From: Lentisphaeria bacterium
GTDB lineage: Bacteria > Verrucomicrobiota > Lentisphaeria > Victivallales > UBA1829
DNA length: 64,000 nucleotides
Direction: 5' to 3'
Assembly: GCA_003526375.1 (NCBI GenBank)
Contig: DPDG01000064.1
Span: forward strand, 1-64,000
A model generated the notes under the pieces. That model saw nothing but the letters and a program-made list of their open reading frames with translations. It did no database searches and was not told where the DNA came from. This document shows, piece by piece, positions 58,088-64,000 of this stretch; within the stretch, counting starts at the first letter, position 1; each line of letters opens with the position of its first letter. The position numbers and the translations under genes are program-made.

Positions 58088-59350
58088 ATGGCCGACAAAG
58101 CAGGTATGATACGGTGGTTTCTTGAGGAACTGCCGGGATTGCGGGAAAGCGGGATCATTAATCCGGACACTGAGGAAAATCTGAAAGGCTACTATCTGGC
58201 GAGACTTGCCGCGGCGCCGTCTCCGCAGAAATACTTTCTGCTGGCGTTGTCGATCATCGGCGGGCTTCTCATCACCGCGGGAACGGTTCTGATTTTCAAC
58301 TACAACTGGGATATCCTCGGAAAAAATCTCCAGATCGCGGTTTCCTTTCTTCCGCTTGCAGCGGCATTCTGCCTCTCGGTTTTCACGCTTGCCGGAAGAC
58401 GCGGGCAGGCATGGAGGGAATGTTCCGCACTGGCTACCGCCGCAGGAGCTTCCATCGCCGTCGCCCTCCTGTCGCATATTTACCATACCGGCGGAGATTT
58501 CAGGGAATTCATGATGCTGATCCTGCTTTTCTCCGTTCCGCTGATTTACCTTTTCAACAGTATCTCCCTGACAGCCGTTTACAGTATCATGCTGTTCAGC
58601 CAGCTCTCATGGCGGACAACCGATCAGGCAATATGCCTTGCCTTGCTCGGCGCCGTCCTGCCGATGATCCTGTACCACCTGCTGAAAGAAAACAGCCCTT
58701 ACCGGAAAGCCATGCGCTATATCGCCATGGACTGCGTCCTGTTCGGCCTGTTTGTGTTCTCCAAGGAAGGCCCCCTGCCGCTGTTTACGGCGACTTCGCT
58801 GTTCTTTCTCTGCGGGATTCGCGTCTATGAACGGAAAGAAAACATGTGGGGCAATCCCTGGCTGATTCTTTCTTTCGTGACCCTGACGGCTCTCCTGGGA
58901 ATCGGAAGTTCCGGAGCCTGGAGCTGCATTTCCTTTCCCGCAGCAAAGATTGTCACGATATACGGTTTGTTCGAGGGACTGCTTCTCGCCGCCTTCGCCG
59001 GAGTCTTTGCATATGATGCCGTAAAAAAGCGAATCACGGCGGAACGCATTCTGCTGATTGCCGTCATACCGGCAGCTCTTTTCCCGGAAACTGCCGTATT
59101 CCAGATTATGATGAACATCCTGCTTGCGCTGTTCGGTTTTGTTCTCCTGAGAAACGGCTGGATACATCGGAAAATGCTGCCGTTCAACGGGGGATTCATC
59201 ATGATCGCAACTCTGCTCGGATGCCGTTTCTTCGATTCCGGTTTAGGAGTCCTGCCGCGCGCTGCGGTTTTTATCCTGCTCGGGGTCGGATTCATTGTTT
59301 CCAATATGATTCTCTCCCGCAGAATCACAAAGGAGGTTTCCCATGTTTAA
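58088..59350 (+). CDS. DUF2157 membrane protein
   Basis: 420 aa. After a cytoplasmic stretch of about 50 residues (MIRWFLEELPGLRESGIIN fits the DUF2157 start) there are about 10-12 membrane helices. The family has no known activity. It is commonly paired with the GDYXXLXY protein encoded next, as here with an 8-base overlap. CGGAGG stands seven bases before the start. A large operator-like dyad precedes the promoter, so the pair is probably controlled by an unknown factor. Confidence 0.85.
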   Translation: MADKAGMIRWFLEELPGLRESGIINPDTEENLKGYYLARLAAAPSPQKYFLLALSIIGGLLITAGTVLIFNYNWDILGKNLQIAVSFLPLAAAFCLSVFTLAGRRGQAWRECSALATAAGASIAVALLSHIYHTGGDFREFMMLILLFSVPLIYLFNSISLTAVYSIMLFSQLSWRTTDQAICLALLGAVLPMILYHLLKENSPYRKAMRYIAMDCVLFGLFVFSKEGPLPLFTATSLFFLCGIRVYERKENMWGNPWLILSFVTLTALLGIGSSGAWSCISFPAAKIVTIYGLFEGLLLAAFAGVFAYDAVKKRITAERILLIAVIPAALFPETAVFQIMMNILLALFGFVLLRNGWIHRKMLPFNGGFIMIATLLGCRFFDSGLGVLPRAAVFILLGVGFIVSNMILSRRITKEVSHV

Positions 59351-59960
59351 GTTGAAAAAAGACCAGTTCCGTTTGATCTGCTACCTGATCGTTTTCTGCG
59401 CCATCGCTTCTTTTCCTGTGAGGCAGATTCTTGCTTTTGAATATCCCGAAATCCCGCCGAAAGAATATTTCTTTGAAACGGAAATCTATGACCCCTACGA
59501 TCCGGCGCGCGGACGTTATGTTCAACTGAATTTCAGAAACAGGCAAGTTTTTCTGACGAAGAAAAATACTGCCGTTGCCGGTTATATGGAAAACTGTTTT
59601 GCAGTGCTTGATACCGGCAAAGACGGCAATGCGGTCATTACCGACTTGTGCAAGACAAGAAAAGAGATTCCGCATGGCAAAGATTACCTGCGTGTGAAAT
59701 ATCGTGGCTTCTATCATGAGTGGGACTCGAAAAACAAAAAAAGAAAAAAGACCGGATACCATTCCATTGAATTTCCGTTCCAGCGTTTTTACATGAATGA
59801 AAGACTCGCTCCTGAGGCGGAAAATCTGGTGCGGGAATATACGCGCGGAAAAAACGAAGTGCGGCTCAAAGTCAAAATTTATTCCGACGGCGGATTTTCC
59901 GTGGACGATCTGTTTGTCAGGGGACGCCCGATCCGGGAACTGATCCGGACCGGGAAATGA
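59343..59960 (+). CDS. GDYXXLXY-domain protein
   Basis: 205 aa. One membrane helix near the N-terminus (about 11-30), then an extracytoplasmic domain. The family motif is present in relaxed form as ARGRYVQLNF, where G-R-Y takes the place of G-D-Y. It overlaps the DUF2157 gene by 8 bases with AAGGAGG just upstream of the ATG. These pairs are widespread but uncharacterised; the protein probably binds its membrane partner. No enzymatic residues can be pointed out. Confidence 0.83.
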   Translation: MFKLKKDQFRLICYLIVFCAIASFPVRQILAFEYPEIPPKEYFFETEIYDPYDPARGRYVQLNFRNRQVFLTKKNTAVAGYMENCFAVLDTGKDGNAVITDLCKTRKEIPHGKDYLRVKYRGFYHEWDSKNKKRKKTGYHSIEFPFQRFYMNERLAPEAENLVREYTRGKNEVRLKVKIYSDGGFSVDDLFVRGRPIRELIRTGK

Positions 59961-59983
59961 ACTTCCACGGCTGAAAAAGAGTT

Positions 59984-60817
59984 TCAGCGCTGTGCAAGGA
60001 TCTTCCGCGCCACTTCAGCGTTGCAGATTTCAAGCCCGAACTTTTCAGCAATGGCAAAGGCATCCTCAATGTTGCCCCAGACATCTTCCGGACGGTGTGC
60101 GTCTGCCCCTGCAACGGTTTTCACTCCGTATTCCGCGGCGAGCTCCCAGAACGGAAGCCACGGATACGGCGGGCGTTTCCCCTCCGGCGTATCCACAGGC
60201 GGCTTGCGCAGACCGTAAGCGTTGATTTCAAGCGGAATCCCCAGCGACAGGGAAGCTTCACAAATATCTTTGTATGCGGCTTTCAGATCGGGCGTCCAGC
60301 GTTCGCAGTTGATCGCCGTGATATCGGGATGCGCAATGTAGACGGCAAGCCCCGTCTCCATAACCCGGAGCGTTTCTTTCACGAACCTGCGGACCGTTTC
60401 CGTCGAAAATGGTTTTTCAAAATTCAGGTAACGTGCGGGGGTGCCGTTTTCCGCGGGCAGGAAATGAACTCCGGCAATCATGTAGTCCAGATTCAGCTTT
60501 TCCAGGTATTCCTCGCGATAGAATGCGGACCCGAGTACGGGGCGGTAATCAATTTCCAGACCGGCGAGAATCGTCAGTTGCGGGAACTTCTGTTTTGCGT
60601 CTTCGATCTCTTTTCTGTAATCGGGCAGCTCGCTGAAATCCATCCGCGATGAGGCGTATTCCGCATCCGGAAACGGGGAATGGTCGGAAAAACCGAGAAT
60701 TGAGATTCCCGCTTTCAAGGCGGCTTCGCAGTAATCGGAAACTTTTCCTTTTGCATGTTTGCAGCGGCAGGTGTGCGTATGAAGATTGACGCGCGGAACT
60801 TTCATTTGCGGATTCAT
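59984..60817 (-). CDS. PHP-domain phosphoesterase, histidinol-phosphatase-like
   Basis: 277 aa. PHP metalloenzymes hydrolyse phosphoesters. The metal site is seen as NLHTHTCRCKHAKG, ILGFSDHSPFPD, LAGLEIDYRP, AVYIAHPDI and VAGADAHRPEDV, which fits HisK/HisJ-type histidinol phosphatases of 250-280 aa. No other his gene is near, so another phosphoester is possible. An alternative start four codons in (60805) is equally good. It is downstream of thi4 on the same strand, but a strong terminator lies between its promoter region and thi4, so it is probably separate. Confidence 0.82.
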   Translation of the reverse strand: MNPQMKVPRVNLHTHTCRCKHAKGKVSDYCEAALKAGISILGFSDHSPFPDAEYASSRMDFSELPDYRKEIEDAKQKFPQLTILAGLEIDYRPVLGSAFYREEYLEKLNLDYMIAGVHFLPAENGTPARYLNFEKPFSTETVRRFVKETLRVMETGLAVYIAHPDITAINCERWTPDLKAAYKDICEASLSLGIPLEINAYGLRKPPVDTPEGKRPPYPWLPFWELAAEYGVKTVAGADAHRPEDVWGNIEDAFAIAEKFGLEICNAEVARKILAQR

Positions 60818-60922
60818 TTTCCATGACTCTCTTTTAATTCAGCAGTTTCCTGTAATATACGCCGAGAAAGAGGTTATGTCAAAACCGGCTCCCGTTTCAA
60901 AACCTTTTTTGTGCGAAAGCGC

Positions 60923-60968
60923 AAAAAAGACGCAAAGATTCAGACGGTGCCATCCTGCACTTTGCGTC
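60923..60968 (-). terminator. Rho-independent terminator of thi4
   Basis: GACGCAAAG (60929-60937) and CTTTGCGTC (60960-60968) form a perfect 9-bp stem; read on the minus strand it is followed by T6 (60928-60923), 23 bases after the thi4 stop codon. Confidence 0.88.
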
Positions 60969-60990
60969 CCTGTTTTGTTCCGGATTCGGC

Positions 60991-61773
60991 TTACTTTTTC
61001 AGCTTTTCGATCATCAGGCGGGCGACTTTATGCCCGGAGAGGAGCATTCCGCCGAAAATGGGACCCATGCGGTAGCCGCCGGCAACATTGTTCGCACTCA
61101 TTCCGCAGGCGAAAAGCCCCGGGAAATACTCCTGCGTGTTTTCGACGGTCTGCGCTTCGCCGTTGTCCACCCACATCGGTTTTTCGCCGAGAATGCCGCC
61201 GGTGGGAGTGGCAAGCCTGATCTGCGCCTTCTCCGCGGCAAGGTGAATGATCTCGCTCGGATGCCCCGTTCCGTCAAGAACCGCTTTGGCTATTACGGTC
61301 AGGGGATCGACATGCATTCCGAGACGCTCCACCGGAGTCCAGTTGATCACGAGCCCGTTGACTTTGCCTTCCTTGAATACGATGTCTTCCACGCTTACGG
61401 AGTTGAACAGTTTGGCGCCGGATTTCAGTGCGCCGAAGATCAGGCCGCTCGCCATCTCCACGGAATCCAGCGTATAGTAGCCGGGAGCGTCCGGAATCGG
61501 GCGGTGCGTGATATGAAATGCGTCGAGCAGATAGATTGCATCTTCCTGCACTACGACTTCATTGAAGAGCATACCGCCGCCCCAGGTTCCTCCGCCCGGC
61601 GCGAGCTTGCGTTCGAAGATTGCGACTTTGAGCCCGGCGTCGCTCAGATAGCGCGCCGCGACAAGAGCGGACGGCCCGCCTCCGACGATTGCGACGTCCA
61701 GAGTCAGATGATCCAGCAGTTTTTCGGAGAAACTTCTGATGATTGCGGACGAGATCACATTTTCGATTGACAT
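60991..61773 (-). CDS. thi4: Sulfide-dependent thiazole synthase (Thi4 type)
   Basis: 260 aa. Builds the thiazole phosphate half of thiamine from NAD, glycine and sulfur. The FAD/NAD-type fold is seen in DVAIVGGGPSALVAARYLSD (residues about 26-45), ERKLAPGGGTWGGGMLFNEV and the C-terminal GMSANNVAGGYRMGPIFGGM. In yeast Thi4 a Cys in the SCMDP segment gives up its sulfur; here the matching residue is His154 in GMHVDPLTV, as in archaeal enzymes that use free sulfide. So this is a multi-turnover, sulfide-using form. It is controlled by a TPP riboswitch and ended by a strong terminator. AAAGGAAG precedes the ATG. Confidence 0.92.
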   Translation of the reverse strand: MSIENVISSAIIRSFSEKLLDHLTLDVAIVGGGPSALVAARYLSDAGLKVAIFERKLAPGGGTWGGGMLFNEVVVQEDAIYLLDAFHITHRPIPDAPGYYTLDSVEMASGLIFGALKSGAKLFNSVSVEDIVFKEGKVNGLVINWTPVERLGMHVDPLTVIAKAVLDGTGHPSEIIHLAAEKAQIRLATPTGGILGEKPMWVDNGEAQTVENTQEYFPGLFACGMSANNVAGGYRMGPIFGGMLLSGHKVARLMIEKLKK

Positions 61774-61797
61774 TTCGACTTCCTTTCTTTCGATTCC

Positions 61798-61851
61798 GGA
61801 ACCCGGCGGGAAGTCAGGAGAATCTGAACGCTTGAAAACAAGGGCGGTTCC
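61798..61851 (-). promoter_or_regulatory. Expression platform of the TPP riboswitch
   Basis: GGAACC (61798-61803) can pair with GGTTCC (61846-61851), directly touching helix P1 of the aptamer; inside lies a second small stem, TCAG with CTGA (61814-61827). The ribosome binding site is close downstream. The structure probably switches between access and closure of translation, since no T run follows. Confidence 0.55.
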
Positions 61852-61939
61852 ATCGTGATTCCTACGCCGGCATGATCCGGATCAGGTTCTGCGGGTTTGA
61901 TCTCAGCTCCGGTCCGAATGACCGGAGCACCCCAACGAT
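61852..61939 (-). ncRNA. TPP riboswitch (THI element)
   Basis: Read on the minus strand the aptamer begins with the P1 strand ATCGT and GGGGTGC, has CTGAGA in the pyrimidine-sensing arm, then ACCTGATCCGGATCATGCC and GCGTAGGAA for the pyrophosphate arm, and closes with ACGAT pairing to the P1 start. These blocks match the THI consensus closely. It binds thiamine pyrophosphate and turns off thi4. At 88 nt it is a compact version without a long P3 arm. Confidence 0.95.
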
Positions 61940-62063
61940 TTTTCAGTCAATTAATATAGCCGCAAACTCCCCATTTGCAAACCTGATCCCTTTCCTGTTC
62001 CGCAGATATTCAAGCTTCTCCTTCCGTCAACGTATTTTCCCCTTGCAGAGATCAGGCACTTTT

Positions 62064-64000
62064 TCATCTGAGCGTAATTTCCCGGACTTCAATCCGCTCA
62101 ATGAGACCGCAGATTCCAGGCATAATCCAGATGCGGCTTCCTTCGGGCAGTTCAAATTCTCCCAAATCAATTTTCCGGAACCCCGTATCGCCGGCTGTTC
62201 CCTGAACTTCAAGGCGGCAGACTTCCATCGGCGCATAAATTCCGACGTAAGCGGCATCGTCCATTCTCCCTTCCACGGGTATACTTCGCAATGTCAGAGA
62301 TACATTACGCTTTCCCGCCTGTTCTTTCCGGATGACATAAGCTATTTCTCCATCGTCTTTGCTCATCCAACTGTAACCGTTTTTTTCCTGTTCCGGATAA
62401 AGCACCATGCACTCTTTCTCTTTCCTGCAGTGAGTGCCGATAAGGTCTTTGCTGGAAATAATTTCTTCCTGTCCGGGGGTGGATGCTGTGATCGGGGCGG
62501 GAGAAATATCTGCCTCGCGCAAACGTTTGATCAGATTGCCGAACCCGTCCCATTCCTTATAGGCGCCACACTTGAATTCCGTCCCCAAAGCTTCCAGTTT
62601 CCGGATCAAACTCTCACGGTCGGGAAATTTTATCTTCTTCTGCGCATAAAGATTGGAAAGTTCACGGTAGCGAAGAATGTTGACCAGAACCACTCCGGCT
62701 TCCGCTTTTCTTACGTGTTCATGGGCCGGCAGCTCTTTTTCTGTTGCTTTCAAGGCTTCTGCAAACAGGCAGTTGATTCTGAAAATATCATCCGGTTTCA
62801 GCCAGTGATCCGTCTTTTCCGTAAAACAGCTGATCCAGATTCTTTTACGGTCACGGGCTGTATGAAGCAGATCCAGATAGGCAAGCATCTGTGCTGCCGC
62901 ACTGCCGTAGAAGTGTGTGAAAAACTCCTGTTTCAGTTTACCTGCATCCTGATCGGGATTCCAGAGAAGTTGCGACGTGAGCCATGTCCGATAATCAACG
63001 AAGTCTCCGAGTGAACCAAACGGCAGTTGAACGAAGCCGCCGTGAAGCCCGAATTTCCGGTAGGTTTTCATCGCATGGGGAATCATATCCGTATTAGGCG
63101 TCGGGATCAGGAAATTAGTGAAATCTGCATAATAGTCCCAGAAGAAAACATTGTCCTTTGTAAGTTCATTATAACGCCTCAGGTATACGTCGTAGCGCGC
63201 GGTTGCAGACGGCGGAATTCCGTGGTTGCGGTCGATCATGGCAAGTGTGACTCTGATATTCGGTTCGAGCTTGAGATTTTCCGGCGGTCGTTCCGTAGTC
63301 CAGTATGCCTGAAACATGACCCGTGCCCTGGGATATTTCACCCTGATTGCGCGTGCGACGGCATTGGCGGCAATCCATGCGCCTGCTCCTTTTGTTTTAT
63401 ATTGTCTGTACAACTTTTCGCATTCTGCACATTCACAAAGATTCCCGTTATCCGAATTTCCTATTGAGATAAAATTGCGTTCCGGATCTTTTTCCATTAC
63501 GTTCAGAGCTTGTTTTACAATTTCATCAATCACTTTCGGATTGCTGAGGCAGAGTTGATGATCTTCCCGCTTCCCCGATTTCCTGCGCCACGAGAAATAT
63601 TCCGGATGGGTTTTGAACCATGTTTGACGGGAAAGAAATTCATTGCCCAGTGAATGTGCCATGTCCATCTGATGGAATCCCCCGAATTCCACCGGAATTT
63701 TTTCCCGGCACATTGCACTGTTCAGACGCAGTTTCGTATAATATTCATGATCCTTTAATACATGTTCGGCATGCACTTCTCTGCTGCGAAAAGGCGGAGC
63801 GTAGTGATAATAGAGATTTTCCAGAACAGGTTTCTCCCGTTGCGGGACAACTTCAAAGTCCGGTGTGAAAAATCTGACGCCGAACTCGTTTTCCAGCAGG
63901 GAATAGACTGCGTATAATGTACCGCGCGGACGGGCTCCCGCAATGGCAAGAGTCTTATCATCGACAGTATCGTACATGACTTCATCAGGTTCCAGACGAT
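62064..64000 (-). CDS. DUF4838-domain protein, 5' end cut by the window edge
   Basis: The frame stays open to the right edge (seven more codons beyond the first Met at 63977), so the true N-terminus lies outside. About 645 residues are seen. The first part (TLAIAGARPRGTLYAVYSLL) is the end of the GH67-like N-terminal domain. The DUF4838 core then shows HPEYFSWRRKSGKREDHQLC, LSNPKVIDEIVKQAL, a CECAEC-type cysteine cluster, YPRARVMFQAYWTTERPP and RNHGIPP. The end is a beta-rich domain. It is a third paralogue besides those of cassettes A and B; whether a regulator and pseudopilin stand upstream cannot be seen. Confidence 0.83.
   Translation of the reverse strand, partial: RLEPDEVMYDTVDDKTLAIAGARPRGTLYAVYSLLENEFGVRFFTPDFEVVPQREKPVLENLYYHYAPPFRSREVHAEHVLKDHEYYTKLRLNSAMCREKIPVEFGGFHQMDMAHSLGNEFLSRQTWFKTHPEYFSWRRKSGKREDHQLCLSNPKVIDEIVKQALNVMEKDPERNFISIGNSDNGNLCECAECEKLYRQYKTKGAGAWIAANAVARAIRVKYPRARVMFQAYWTTERPPENLKLEPNIRVTLAMIDRNHGIPPSATARYDVYLRRYNELTKDNVFFWDYYADFTNFLIPTPNTDMIPHAMKTYRKFGLHGGFVQLPFGSLGDFVDYRTWLTSQLLWNPDQDAGKLKQEFFTHFYGSAAAQMLAYLDLLHTARDRKRIWISCFTEKTDHWLKPDDIFRINCLFAEALKATEKELPAHEHVRKAEAGVVLVNILRYRELSNLYAQKKIKFPDRESLIRKLEALGTEFKCGAYKEWDGFGNLIKRLREADISPAPITASTPGQEEIISSKDLIGTHCRKEKECMVLYPEQEKNGYSWMSKDDGEIAYVIRKEQAGKRNVSLTLRSIPVEGRMDDAAYVGIYAPMEVCRLEVQGTAGDTGFRKIDLGEFELPEGSRIWIMPGICGLIERIEVREITLR

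Noticed and set aside
61872..63014. A 380-codon plus-strand frame over the TPP riboswitch and the DUF4838 gene
   Set aside because: It runs through a conserved RNA and the reverse of a known protein family; a mirrored frame.
1..64000. Prophage, insertion sequence, toxin-antitoxin or classical defence system
   Set aside because: I looked for transposases, integrases, terminal repeats, phage genes and known defence domains on both strands and found none.

Overview
The window looks like a chromosomal segment of a Lentisphaerota bacterium (Victivallis-like, probably from gut or another polysaccharide-rich habitat). The case rests on secreted DUF4838 proteins, type II pseudopilins with the FTLIELLIVI leader and the C-terminal H-X9-DG motif, a topoisomerase IV pair, GspE/GspF secretion genes and moderate GC. 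This assignment is inferred from gene content; no rRNA or tRNA lies in the window. I see no phage, insertion sequence, CRISPR array or tRNA.

Layout. (1) 204-1241: a GntR/LacI-type regulator at the left edge, minus strand. (2) 1550-6936, minus strand: cassette A, a GntR regulator fused to a solute-binding-protein-like domain, then a pseudopilin, a secreted DUF4838 protein and an acetyltransferase. (3) 7203-12508, plus strand: polyamine genes (speA, carboxynorspermidine dehydrogenase, nspC) followed by an Mrp-type ATPase. (4) 12654-16032, minus strand: lipoprotein, fmt and RNase G, divergent from an isolated rpsD at 16281-16883. (5) 17115-22596, plus: cassette B (GntR regulator, pseudopilin, DUF4838 protein, unknown secreted protein). 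(6) 22842-27571, plus: cassette C (LacI regulator, pseudopilin, large unknown multidomain secreted protein). (7) 27782-36507, plus: leuA, a D,D-carboxypeptidase, peroxiredoxin, zwf, HPr, trkA, trkH. (8) 36544-38535, minus: a MurC-IspD fusion. (9) 38726-41686, plus: DUF985 cupin, alkaline phosphatase lipoprotein, and a zinc-ribbon membrane protein with a pseudopilin-like C-terminus. (10) 41689-54699, minus: purT, parE-parC, then gspE-gspE-gspF-manC-coaX-trpF. (11) 54769-57941: an AraC regulator divergent from a GH39-like enzyme. (12) 58088-59960: a DUF2157/GDYXXLXY pair. (13) 59984-61939, minus: a PHP phosphoesterase and a Thi4 thiazole synthase under a TPP riboswitch. (14) 62064-64000, minus: a DUF4838 protein cut by the window edge.

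How the parts fit. The most striking pattern is the threefold cassette of sugar-type regulator, its own pseudopilin, and a large secreted carbohydrate-active or DUF4838 protein, with tight spacing or overlap. The same window encodes two GspE/PilB-type ATPases and a GspF. I infer that each substrate-induced enzyme is made together with a dedicated pseudopilin that feeds a shared type II secretion or type IV pilus machine. The promoters of the three cassette regulators and of the 204-1241 regulator share TTGAC[A/G]-N16-TATAAT, while most other promoters I can recognise have N17 and weaker -10 boxes. Other points worth attention are the MurC-IspD fusion, a homopolymer and a heptamer repeat near promoters, an elaborate dyad in front of the DUF2157 operon, and an rpsD gene outside a ribosomal operon with its own structured leader.
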